From Gammaproteobacteria bacterium UBA1119 (GTDB lineage: Bacteria > Pseudomonadota > Gammaproteobacteria > Pseudomonadales > Azotimanducaceae): DNA of 35,264 nucleotides. Position numbers and translations under genes: made by a program. The notes under the pieces are model-generated. The model searched no databases. It saw only the letters and a program-made list of their open reading frames with translations, and was not told the origin of the DNA. Below, one piece after another: positions 1-8,020 of this stretch. The DNA is taken from positions 1-35,264 of the forward strand of contig DCBA01000024.1 in NCBI GenBank assembly GCA_002313255.1. The letters run 5' to 3'. How positions within the stretch are numbered: position 1 is the stretch's first letter; each line of letters opens with the position of its first letter.

Positions 1-227
1 ATTTTTATCAGGAGTTTTGCGAGCATACTAAAGTGCTGCGTGTTGTCGCGCTTTCAGGGGGTTATTCTCGAGAAGAATCGAATAATAAATTGTCTAATAA
101 TCAAGGAGTTATCGCTAGTTTCTCTCGAGCTCTCACAGAAGGGTTGCAAGCCGGGCAAACTGTCGCGGACTTTTCCGCGATGCTGGGTTCGACGGTCGAG
201 AGTATCGCCGCAGCGTCCGCCACTTGA
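1..227 (+). CDS. Class I fructose-bisphosphate aldolase, C-terminal fragment
   Basis: The reading frame is open from base 3, so the gene begins outside the window; only about the last 74 residues are present. They contain the run [12 protein letters not shown] followed by a segment resembling [14 protein letters not shown], which I recognise as the conserved C-terminal part of class I (Schiff-base, metal-independent) fructose-bisphosphate aldolase. This cytosolic enzyme interconverts fructose 1,6-bisphosphate with dihydroxyacetone phosphate and glyceraldehyde 3-phosphate in glycolysis and gluconeogenesis. The catalytic lysine lies upstream and cannot be checked. The gene ends 39 bp from the convergent SDR gene; I see no clear terminator hairpin between them. 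The family call is by motif memory and fairly secure for a fragment. Confidence 0.85.
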   Translation, partial: FYQEFCEHTKVLRVVALSGGYSREESNNKLSNNQGVIASFSRALTEGLQAGQTVADFSAMLGSTVESIAAASAT

Positions 228-266
228 GCTGTTGCTTTGGGCGAAATTTTCCCTCTACAACGGGGT

Positions 267-1064
267 TTACGAGACAGCCACGGCACCGCCATCGCAAGTG
301 ATCGTCTCGCCGACGGTATAAGCGCCAGCCCGCGAACTCAGGAATATGGCGAGGCCGGCGATGTCTTCCATTGTGCCGACACGCCCCCGGGGATTATTTC
401 GACCAACGCTGTCCCAATCCGCCCCTTCGACCTTGCCGCCGAAGCCGACACCAGCGCTCAACATCCATGAGGGGAAGGGACCAGGAGCGATAGCGTTGAC
501 GATGATGTTTTCTTTCACCAAATGCGCGGCCATTTGTCGGGTGAGATGATGGACCGCAGCCTTCGCAGCACCGTAGGAGAAGTTATCGAAAACGGGAGTT
601 TTAATGCCGTCGACCGATCCGATATTGATCACGCGGGCGGGATCTTCGGGGGTCGCAGATTGACGCAATAGCGGCAACATCTTCTGGGTGAGAAAAAAAA
701 TACCTTTGACGTTTGTATCCATTACTTTGTCCCACCCGCTTTCAGGAAATTCGTCGATGGGCGCACCCCAGGTGGATCCGGCGTTGTTGACCAGTATATC
801 GAGTCGTTCCTCGCGCTTGGCGATCTCGTTATAAACGTTTTCGATGCCGCCAAGGTCGGAGATATCACCGGGTACCGAAACGCAATCGCCACCGTGTGTA
901 TTTGCAAGTCGAGCTGCAGTTTCGTCGCAAACGTCGGCTTTACGAGAGTTGATGTAGACGCGAGCTCCGTTGATGAGGAACCCTGCGGCAATCATCTCGC
1001 CAATTCCTCGAGAACCGCCGGTAACCAGAGCGGTCTTGCCTTCAATCGAGAACCAGTTCGACAT
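267..1064 (-). CDS. Short-chain dehydrogenase/reductase (RhlG-like SDR)
   Basis: A 265-residue classical SDR, the normal length for the family. The Rossmann nucleotide motif TGGSRGIG is at residues 15-22, NNAG at 93-96, and the catalytic tetrad reads Asn118, Ser150, Tyr164, Lys168 (YGAAK). Arg and Ser in the first glycine motif suggest NADP(H), though this is only inferred. The region after the active site (NAIAPGPFPSWM) resembles the RhlG/3-oxoacyl reductase branch, so a 3-oxoacyl or related ketone/alcohol substrate is likely; the true substrate is not visible. The ATG start at 1064 has a purine-rich GGGGGAT tract just upstream. The gene is divergent from the DUF35 gene across a 188 bp region that holds a perfect inverted repeat, and convergent with the aldolase. 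Confidence 0.85.
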   Translation of the reverse strand: MSNWFSIEGKTALVTGGSRGIGEMIAAGFLINGARVYINSRKADVCDETAARLANTHGGDCVSVPGDISDLGGIENVYNEIAKREERLDILVNNAGSTWGAPIDEFPESGWDKVMDTNVKGIFFLTQKMLPLLRQSATPEDPARVINIGSVDGIKTPVFDNFSYGAAKAAVHHLTRQMAAHLVKENIIVNAIAPGPFPSWMLSAGVGFGGKVEGADWDSVGRNNPRGRVGTMEDIAGLAIFLSSRAGAYTVGETITCDGGAVAVS

Positions 1065-1130
1065 AACTATCCCCCAAAGGGAGCCATCATAACGACCGCA
1101 GCATGGGTATTGGTAATCGCATATATGAAA

Positions 1131-1164
1131 CTGATCAACCGAGTGTGCTCTCGTGGTTGATCAG
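1131..1164. promoter_or_regulatory. Perfect 10-bp inverted repeat, candidate operator
   Basis: CTGATCAACC (1131-1140) is matched exactly by GGTTGATCAG (1155-1164) around a 14-base spacer. It sits in the divergent intergenic region between the SDR gene and the DUF35-leuS pair, about 67 bp upstream of the SDR start and 89 bp upstream of the DUF35 start. No T-run follows on either strand and no gene ends here, so a terminator is unlikely. A dimeric repressor site is the simplest reading; no regulator gene is in the window to assign to it. Confidence 0.4.
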
Positions 1165-1252
1165 AAATTAATCAAAGACGAAGGGTTGCAAATACGTGAG
1201 TTGGCAACAGCTTGCGTTTAGAATCGCGGTTCACTCGCCACGAGGCGCGATA

Positions 1253-1669
1253 ATGAGCGAATACCGGAAACCAATACCTCGTCCAACACCAGAGACTCGG
1301 TTCTTTTGGGATGGATGCAAGGAGGGCAAACTGCTTTTGCAGCGATGCAAAGAGACTGGGAAAGCGTACTTTCCGCCCAGGCCCTTCAGTCCTTATACTG
1401 GGTCAACCGACGTGGAGATTTTTGAAGCGTCGGGAAAGGGCCGGCTATACAGCTACGTCATCAATGAACGACCTGCGCGGGGCTTTGAAGATGACGCCCC
1501 GTATGCGATAGCAATCGTGGAGCTCGACGAAGGCGTCCGCATGATGAGCAATATCGTCGATTGCGAGCAGACACCGGAAGCGTTGAAACTCGATATGCCT
1601 TTGGAAGTCGTATTTGACGAGATCAACGACGATGTCGCATTGCCGAAATTCCGACCTCAAGAAAGCTGA
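1253..1669 (+). CDS. DUF35 OB-fold protein with degenerate zinc ribbon
   Basis: A 138-residue protein of the DUF35 / Zn-ribbon OB-fold acyl-CoA-binding family. These usually act beside a thiolase or as a scaffold subunit in acyl-CoA or steroid side-chain enzymes. The N-terminal helix (ETRFFWDGCKEGKL), the PPRPFSP element and the C-terminal OB fold with a GRLYSYV strand fit the family. The rubredoxin-like knuckles are broken: the first is Cys32-Lys-Glu-Thr and the second Ser-Pro-Tyr-Thr (46-49), so three of four usual cysteines are absent. I chose ATG at 1253 over an upstream GTG at 1196 because the extra 19 residues do not look like the family. No thiolase partner is adjacent; leuS follows after 20 bp, so the two may be co-transcribed. 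Confidence 0.75.
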   Translation: MSEYRKPIPRPTPETRFFWDGCKEGKLLLQRCKETGKAYFPPRPFSPYTGSTDVEIFEASGKGRLYSYVINERPARGFEDDAPYAIAIVELDEGVRMMSNIVDCEQTPEALKLDMPLEVVFDEINDDVALPKFRPQES

Positions 1670-1689
1670 GCACAGCGCCGATTCGACTT

Positions 1690-4197
1690 ATGGCCGGATA
1701 CGACCACCTTACAATCGAGAAGAAGTGGCAGTCGTATTGGCGCGACAACAATACTTTCTTGACACGGGATGATCGTTCACTCCCCAAGTATTACGTCCTT
1801 GATATGTTCCCATATCCAAGTGGGGTTGGTTTACATGTAGGCCATCCGAAAGGGTACGTTGCGACAGACGTCATGGCACGGGCTCGCCGGATGATGGGCT
1901 ACAACGTCTTGCGGGTCATGGGTTGGGATTCGTTCGGATTACCGAGCGAACGTCAAGCTGTGCGCGAAGGCATCGGTCCGCGAGAAGTAACGGAACGAAA
2001 CATCGCGACGTTCAAGGATCAATTGACGTCACTGGGTCTCTCCTATGATTGGTCGCGTGAATTTTCCACCTCAGATCCCGAATACTACAAATGGACACAG
2101 TGGATATTCTTGAAATTGTTCGAGCGGGGCTTGGCCTACGAGGAAGACGTACCGGTCAACTGGTGTCCGGCGCTCGGAACGGTACTCGCCAACGAGGAGG
2201 TTAAGGACGGCGTTTACATCGAGACGGGCGACCCGGTGGAACGTCGCTCGATGCGCCAGTGGATGCTTCGTATCACTGAATATGCAGACAAACTTCTCGA
2301 TGGTCTTGATGATTTAGATTGGCCGGAAGGCATAAAAGAGTCCCAACGCAATTGGATTGGCCGGTCCGAAGGCGCGGCTGTGTTTTTCCCGATTAAAGGT
2401 TCCGACACACGAATCGAAGTATTTACTACGCGACCGGACACCCTATTTGGATGCACTTATCTTGTCTTAGCACCGGAACACCCATTGGTTTCGTCGGTCG
2501 TGGTGTCAGCGCAAGCGGATACCGTATCGTCGTATTGCAAAGAGGCGGAGCGCCGAAGCGAACGCGATCGGACGGCAGAGGCCGTGGATGATGAAAAAAC
2601 CGGCGTTTTCACTGGTTCGTTTTGTATCAATCCTGTTAATGGGAAAGAGGTTCCGATTTGGGTAGCAGATTATGTGCTCGCGACGTACGGTACCGGCGCG
2701 CTATACGCGTGCCCGGCGCACGACGAGCGAGACTACGCGTTCGCCACGCGTTTTGATCTCCCTATTGTTGAAGTTGTGCATGGGGGCGACATCAATCGGT
2801 CGGCGTACACCGGCGAGGGCGAACACGTCAATTCGGACTTCCTCGACGGTCTGGATGTCCCAATGGCGAAACAAACGATAATTGCGTGGCTCGAGGACCA
2901 AGGATTGGGAAGTGGTCGAGTAAACTATCGTCTACGCGATTGGGTGTTTAGCCGCCAACGGTATTGGGGCGAGCCGATTCCGGTGGTTCACGCGGAGGAC
3001 GGCGAGGTCAGGGGCGTTTCCGAAAACGAACTTCCCGTGACTCTGCCAGAGCTTGATGAATATCGACCGACCGACGACGGTCGGCCACCACTTGCACGAG
3101 CGAACGAGTGGGTTGAGATTGAGGACCCAGAAACGGGTGCTCGATTAGTCCGAGAGACCAACACCATGCCGCAATGGGCCGGATCCTGCTGGTATTACTT
3201 ACGCTTCATAAACCCGGACCGAGATGACGTTGCGTGGGATTCAGAAGACGAAAAATACTGGATGCCCGTTGATTTATATGTCGGGGGTGCCGAGCACGCG
3301 ACATTGCATCTTCTGTACGCGAGGTTCTGGCACAGAGTGCTTTATGACATCGGTGTCGTTTCGACACCCGAGCCTTTTCAGGCGTTTTTCAATCAGGGAA
3401 TGATCCATGCAACCTCGTATCGAGACACGGGTGGCAAATACTACTACGAGAATGAGGTTGAGAATCGCGATGGAGGTTGGCAAGCGCTCGAAGATGGACG
3501 CACGATCGACGCTCGTCGCGAAAAAATGTCGAAATCCAAATATAACGTGGTCAATCCCGAAGACGTGTGCCGTGAATACGGGGCAGATTCGTTGCGGCTA
3601 TACGAACTTTTTATGGGTCCGCTGGAAGATGGGGGCGATTGGGATACGAACGGCGTTGCCGGTTGTCGTCGATTTCTGGATCGAGCCTGGCGGGTTTTCG
3701 ATGAGGGTAAATTAACGGACGCAGAGATCGAGGCGTTGGAATTGGAGAGAGTCCTGCACATTGCCATCCGCAACGTGACCGACGCGGTCAACTCGAAACG
3801 GTTTAATACGGCGATTTCCGACATGATGGTTTTTGTAAACGAGGCCACTCGATCGGCGGCAGTTCCAAGAAGTTGGTATGAAGCTTTCGTCGCGATCTTA
3901 GCGCCTTTTGCACCGCACGTTGCAGAAGAACTTTGGCAGGCATTGGGCCATGAAGATTCCGTTACCTATGCACACTGGCCGACATTTGATGAGTCGAAAA
4001 TCCGTACTGAGACCATCGAAATTGCGGTTCAAGTGAATGGCAAACTTCGAGCAACGCTCATCGTGGATGCGGACGCCGTTGCGGAAGATGTTGTTGCCGC
4101 GGCTAAGGCTCAACCTAACGTGCAAAAGTTCATTGATGGCAAGGTGATTCGCAAAGAAATCGTTGTACCGTCGAGGCTCGTGAACCTAGTTGTGTAG
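1690..4197 (+). CDS. leuS: Leucyl-tRNA synthetase
   Basis: An 835-residue class Ia synthetase that charges tRNA-Leu in the cytosol. The HIGH motif reads HVGH at 49-52 and KMSKS is at 612-616. The CP1 editing domain is present with TTRPD at 246-250 and the HDERD motif with Asp345. The C-terminal domain (VQVNGKLRATL) is complete, so the gene looks intact. The zinc knuckle near residue 159 keeps only one cysteine (NWCPALGTVLANEEV). The stretches around GWDSFGLPSERQAVREG and the sequence after it are unlike the Escherichia coli-type enzyme and more like those I associate with planctomycete or spirochaete lineages. There is no clear Shine-Dalgarno before ATG 1690. The gammaproteobacterial neighbours lptE and holA do not follow; the next gene is convergent. 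Confidence 0.97.
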   Translation: MAGYDHLTIEKKWQSYWRDNNTFLTRDDRSLPKYYVLDMFPYPSGVGLHVGHPKGYVATDVMARARRMMGYNVLRVMGWDSFGLPSERQAVREGIGPREVTERNIATFKDQLTSLGLSYDWSREFSTSDPEYYKWTQWIFLKLFERGLAYEEDVPVNWCPALGTVLANEEVKDGVYIETGDPVERRSMRQWMLRITEYADKLLDGLDDLDWPEGIKESQRNWIGRSEGAAVFFPIKGSDTRIEVFTTRPDTLFGCTYLVLAPEHPLVSSVVVSAQADTVSSYCKEAERRSERDRTAEAVDDEKTGVFTGSFCINPVNGKEVPIWVADYVLATYGTGALYACPAHDERDYAFATRFDLPIVEVVHGGDINRSAYTGEGEHVNSDFLDGLDVPMAKQTIIAWLEDQGLGSGRVNYRLRDWVFSRQRYWGEPIPVVHAEDGEVRGVSENELPVTLPELDEYRPTDDGRPPLARANEWVEIEDPETGARLVRETNTMPQWAGSCWYYLRFINPDRDDVAWDSEDEKYWMPVDLYVGGAEHATLHLLYARFWHRVLYDIGVVSTPEPFQAFFNQGMIHATSYRDTGGKYYYENEVENRDGGWQALEDGRTIDARREKMSKSKYNVVNPEDVCREYGADSLRLYELFMGPLEDGGDWDTNGVAGCRRFLDRAWRVFDEGKLTDAEIEALELERVLHIAIRNVTDAVNSKRFNTAISDMMVFVNEATRSAAVPRSWYEAFVAILAPFAPHVAEELWQALGHEDSVTYAHWPTFDESKIRTETIEIAVQVNGKLRATLIVDADAVAEDVVAAAKAQPNVQKFIDGKVIRKEIVVPSRLVNLVV

Positions 4198-4259
4198 CTC
4201 GTTTAACAGCGGCACGCGCAACGTAAAACGCGCGGCGACTGCGACCAGTTGTTACGTCC

Positions 4260-5900
4260 TTACGCGAACCGCGAGGGCGCGCGTGAGTCTTCGGCTCGTG
4301 TCCTGACGTCGATCAACACGGTTTTTCCGTCCGCATTGAATCGTTGCGCCTGGGTTAACGCTGGAGCCATCTCTTGGGGTTTTTCGACGACGATGCCTTC
4401 TGCGCCCATACCTTGGGCAATGGTCGCGTAGTTTCCTTGCATATGGGACACGCCGAATTGTTCACGGGCCGTTGGAAAACCACCGGGATAGGTCGCCATA
4501 ATTCCGTTGTTCAGGACAATGGTTGTGATGGGTATACCGGCGCGAGACGATGTTTCAATATCGAGACCGGACATACCGAATGCACCGTCGCCCATAAGAT
4601 TGACGCAAAATCGTTCAGGCATCGCCATTTTCGCGCCGATCATCAACGGGATCGAAAATCCAAGGTGCGTGGACTTGCCCCAGCCAACGTAACTGTGCGG
4701 CGTTGTCGCGGTGTAGAAGGGCACAATTTGGTCGCGGGGTGCGCCGGCGTCGTGCGTAACAACGCTGTTTTCGAGATCTAGGTTTTGCCCCATTTCGTGG
4801 ATTACTCGGTACGGCGATAGGGGTGCGTCATTGTTGGTGAGATAGGGACGCCAGCTTTCCATCCACTCCTCTCGTGACTTGGCGATGCGATCTTGAACGC
4901 CGGTGCTTCGGCCGTCTTCGCCAATCAATCCTTTAACGACGTCAAGGATTGCCGTAAGGGTTAGACGGGCGTCGCCTGCAAGGCCAATGTCCGCGACAGT
5001 GTCTTTGTTGATCTCGTCGATATTGATCACGGAGTGGATCAGGAATTTTTCGAGGGAGAAACGTTGTGCGTAAGGGGAAGAGGTCAGTGAGGCGCCGATG
5101 GCAAAAATGACATCGGCGCTATCAAGCCATTGTCGTGCAGGCCCCGTCACAGTGGATCCGCCCGCGCCCAGGGATAGTGGATGGCGTTCATCGAAGGCCG
5201 ACTTGCCTGGCATCGACGTGTAGACAGGAATATCGAGTAGTTCTGCTAGCGCGCGAAGCTCCTCCGTCGCGCCCGCAGAGAGTACGCCCGCGCCGGCCCA
5301 GATCAGCGGATTTTTGGCCGCGACTAATGCCTTAGCGGCGTCGTCAAGGTCATTCGGTGATGGTTCGCTCAGTGCCGGCATTGGCGATGTATAAGGTTGC
5401 GCGCGTTCTGGAATGTCGGCCATGCAGACGTCGATAGGCATTTCGACCACCACGGGCCCGGGACTGCCCGACCGGAGCGCGTGAAACGCTCGTCGCATCA
5501 CGTTGCCGGTTTGATCGGGTCGGCTGATAAATTCGACCTTCTTTACCACCGATTCCCAGGTCCGTGCTGCAACGAAATTAGGACGGATAAAGAGCATGTC
5601 GAGAGGGTTTCCGCCGGGTAAAACGAGAATGGGAACGTTATCGGCAAACGCCTGCGATAGCCCACCGATCGAGTTTTCCGCACCGGCTTGCGATTGCATG
5701 GCGACAACACCAAAGCGTTTTCGATCGCACAATCTCGAAAACCCATCCGCGGCCATTACAGCACCCCGTTCGTGTCGAAAAGCCACGGGTCGGATGCCTT
5801 CTTTTGCCACGGCTTCAATTAACGGGTTGGACGGAAAGCAAGCCATCCACTCGACGCCCTCCTGCTTAAGGATGGAGGCGATGTACTCGATACTGTTCAT
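4260..5900 (-). CDS. ThDP-dependent enzyme (acetolactate synthase/decarboxylase superfamily)
   Basis: A 546-residue full-length ThDP enzyme. The N-terminal PYR domain has the activating glutamate in RHERG (Glu44) and a QSQAG element; a central domain follows; the C-terminal PP domain has the ThDP/magnesium motif from GDG (437-439) to NN (464-465). Both halves of the cofactor site are therefore intact. Superfamily members decarboxylate 2-oxo acids, make acetohydroxy acids or cleave 2-hydroxyacyl-CoA; I cannot pick one, and there is no regulatory small subunit nearby. It starts 18 bp after the flavoprotein gene upstream (its stop is at 5919), with an AGGAG site before ATG 5900, so the two are probably co-transcribed. 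Convergent with leuS. Confidence 0.85.
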   Translation of the reverse strand: MNSIEYIASILKQEGVEWMACFPSNPLIEAVAKEGIRPVAFRHERGAVMAADGFSRLCDRKRFGVVAMQSQAGAENSIGGLSQAFADNVPILVLPGGNPLDMLFIRPNFVAARTWESVVKKVEFISRPDQTGNVMRRAFHALRSGSPGPVVVEMPIDVCMADIPERAQPYTSPMPALSEPSPNDLDDAAKALVAAKNPLIWAGAGVLSAGATEELRALAELLDIPVYTSMPGKSAFDERHPLSLGAGGSTVTGPARQWLDSADVIFAIGASLTSSPYAQRFSLEKFLIHSVINIDEINKDTVADIGLAGDARLTLTAILDVVKGLIGEDGRSTGVQDRIAKSREEWMESWRPYLTNNDAPLSPYRVIHEMGQNLDLENSVVTHDAGAPRDQIVPFYTATTPHSYVGWGKSTHLGFSIPLMIGAKMAMPERFCVNLMGDGAFGMSGLDIETSSRAGIPITTIVLNNGIMATYPGGFPTAREQFGVSHMQGNYATIAQGMGAEGIVVEKPQEMAPALTQAQRFNADGKTVLIDVRTRAEDSRAPSRFA

Positions 5901-5918
5901 GCTTCGGAACTCCTGCGG

Positions 5919-7046
5919 TCAGTCTTCAACCGTCGATTGAAGCCGTTCCTGTGCGTTCAGAAAGTCTTCCATGAACTCGTAGACCACGGCGCGTGAGGAC
6001 TGAATCGAATTCATCAAGCCGACCCCTTGGCCCACGAACGAAGTTGCAAGTTGTTTTGCTCCCTCGTGCCCGCCTTCGGCAAGCTTTGTAACCTTTGCGA
6101 GCGGAGCTTCGCTAACCAGTGACTGCAACGGCATGGGTAGGGGGTTTGGGGCTTCGCCAGACTCCCATGCGTCAGTCCAGGGCGATCGGAGCTGACGCGA
6201 ATATTTCCCCGTTCTCGCTTTCGAACGAACGGTCATGCGGGAGTCAGCCTGGATATATTTTTCTTTGATAATCGGCGACGTGTTGGCCTCCGCGACTGTT
6301 AGCCAAACGGATCCGGTCCAGACACCGTCTGCACCCATCGCCATGCAAGCAGCCATTTGTCGGCCAGTGACGATGCCGCCCGCCGCAAGAACAGGCACGT
6401 CGGAATCTTTGACCGCGCCACAGACTTCGGGAACCAGCACCATGGTCGAGACTTCACCGCAATGTCCACCAGCCTCGGTACCGGCGACGACGAGAAGATC
6501 AACGCCCGCATCCACCTGTTTTACCGCGTGCTCTTTTGCTCCCACGAGAGCGGCTGAGGCAACACCATGTTGTTGACACATTTCGATCATGTACCTCGGA
6601 GGCACCCCTAATGCATTGGCGATGAGTTTGATGGGGTGGGAAAACGCCACGTCGATAATGTTGGTGGCACGCCCCTTGGTGAGAAAGCCTCCGCCGCCAC
6701 CCTGCTGCTTTGCGTAAACATCTTTGGTGTCGATCTGATGTTGGGCAAGGATGTTGAGGGCGAAGTCTCGGTGTTCCTCCGGCACCATATTTAACGTTTC
6801 TTCTGGGCTGGTGTCGTCGGATATTGCGATACTCGTCGGCGCGATCAAATCAACCCCATAGGGCATTCCGTCGATGTGTTCGTCAATCCAATTAAGTTCG
6901 ATCTCAAGCGTCTGCGCTGAATGACCTGCTGCACCGAGAACACCCATACCACCGGCTTTGGAGACTTCCACAACGACGTCGCGGCAATGCGTAAATGCGA
7001 CGAGCGGAAAATCAATGCCGAGCATGTCACAAATTCGAGATTTCAT
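5919..7046 (-). CDS. Nitronate monooxygenase/2-nitropropane dioxygenase-like flavoprotein (paralogue 1)
   Basis: A 375-residue FMN TIM-barrel protein. AGTEAGGHCG carries the family His at 195; the phosphate-binding strands appear as AAGGIVTG (221-228) and GADGVWTGS (238-246). Named nitronate monooxygenases oxidise alkyl nitronates, but many relatives in acyl-CoA gene clusters act as enoyl reductases or oxidases, so the substrate is open. It closely resembles the gene at 25116-26249 over its whole length, apart from a variable segment near residues 74-130 that here contains five glycines in a row (116-120). A GAGGGG ribosome site precedes ATG 7046. It leads the ThDP gene by 18 bp and follows the hydratase gene after 197 bp, so it may have its own promoter or be read through. 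Confidence 0.8.
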   Translation of the reverse strand: MKSRICDMLGIDFPLVAFTHCRDVVVEVSKAGGMGVLGAAGHSAQTLEIELNWIDEHIDGMPYGVDLIAPTSIAISDDTSPEETLNMVPEEHRDFALNILAQHQIDTKDVYAKQQGGGGGFLTKGRATNIIDVAFSHPIKLIANALGVPPRYMIEMCQQHGVASAALVGAKEHAVKQVDAGVDLLVVAGTEAGGHCGEVSTMVLVPEVCGAVKDSDVPVLAAGGIVTGRQMAACMAMGADGVWTGSVWLTVAEANTSPIIKEKYIQADSRMTVRSKARTGKYSRQLRSPWTDAWESGEAPNPLPMPLQSLVSEAPLAKVTKLAEGGHEGAKQLATSFVGQGVGLMNSIQSSRAVVYEFMEDFLNAQERLQSTVED

Positions 7047-7243
7047 TATTGGCTACCCCTCACTAAAATTACCCGTCGCCAATGTGCGACAGGAACACAG
7101 TCTGATCCCTATTCAATGATCATATCTAGGATCGTTACACAATTGCACGACTCGGCAAGCAGGAAGTGGTCGCTCTAGGGTTAACTAATTCCGGGCCGCG
7201 GGGGCTTATCGTCTGAAAATAGACGTTTGGGTTAGCGCCTGGA

Positions 7244-8020
7244 TTAGGCGTCCTGGATCCAAGATGCATCTCGCTTCTCTCGAAATGCCGCCATTCCTTC
7301 CGAAGCCTCATCAGAACGGAACATGCGTCCACTCCACTCCGCGGTTTCGGTGAAGCCGTCTCCGATCGAGAGTTGTGCAACTCGACGAACTAATTTCTTG
7401 CATTCGACGACAGCAATCGGGCCCCCACGATTAATCATATCGACTTCTTCGTTCACGGCGGATACCAGTTGATCTTTGGGGACGGCGCGGTGCGCGAATC
7501 CCATCTCAACAGCTCGGATTCCACTAAATCGTTCGCCGGTGATGAACAGTTTCATCGCGTGATGTGTTCCAAGTTTAGGGATGCACACGACGGAAATGAC
7601 GGCTGGAATCACCCCAATTCTCACTTCGCTAAAGCTAAATTGAACGTCTTCGCGAGCTATCACGATATCGGCCGCTCCAACCAGTCCGAGGCCGCCGGCG
7701 AACGCCGCTCCATTGACCGCAGCAATCACCGGTTTGTTGCTCTGAAGAATTTGCGTTAGCACCTGCGGATAGGGCACTGACTTGCGTCCCTCAATGCTTT
7801 CGCCGGGTGGACTCTTGAGGTCAGCGCCGGCACAAAAAGCTGGATCCGTACCCGTAATAACGATGCATCGCACCTTCGGATCGTCGTTGGCGACGAGCAA
7901 ATGCTCGTAGAGCTCAAGTACCAAAATAGATGAGAGGGCGTTCCGATTTTCGGGTCGATTCAGGGTGATCCAGGCCGCTCCGTTCTTGACGGCATAAAGC
8001 GTTGCTTCTGTAGTTGCCAC
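7244..8020 (-). CDS. Enoyl-CoA hydratase/isomerase (crotonase), likely glutaconyl-CoA type hydratase
   Basis: A 258-residue crotonase-fold protein. The oxyanion-hole segments are FCAGADL (62-68) and NGAAFAGGLGL (103-113). The acid in the SEVRIGVIPA motif (Glu132) matches rat hydratase Glu164, while the position of Glu144 is a glycine, a pattern I also associate with methylglutaconyl-CoA hydratases of the LiuC kind. The start is GTG at 8020; it shares one base with the TAG stop of the biotin carboxylase gene and has GAGGAA upstream, so translation is probably coupled. Between the carboxylase and the lyase in function, it would hydrate a 3-substituted glutaconyl-CoA to a 3-hydroxyglutaryl-CoA. 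That role is inferred from context; a general enoyl-CoA hydratase is the alternative. Confidence 0.85.
   Translation of the reverse strand: MATTEATLYAVKNGAAWITLNRPENRNALSSILVLELYEHLLVANDDPKVRCIVITGTDPAFCAGADLKSPPGESIEGRKSVPYPQVLTQILQSNKPVIAAVNGAAFAGGLGLVGAADIVIAREDVQFSFSEVRIGVIPAVISVVCIPKLGTHHAMKLFITGERFSGIRAVEMGFAHRAVPKDQLVSAVNEEVDMINRGGPIAVVECKKLVRRVAQLSIGDGFTETAEWSGRMFRSDEASEGMAAFREKRDASWIQDA

Noticed and set aside
4198..4259. CGCGC...GCGCG hairpin between leuS and the ThDP gene as a bidirectional terminator
   Set aside because: The stem is only about five pairs and no T-run follows on either strand.
7209..7250. Two small hairpins (CGTCT/AGACG and CGCCT/AGGCG) after the hydratase gene
   Set aside because: Five-pair stems without a T-tract; not enough to call a terminator, so read-through into the flavoprotein gene stays possible.
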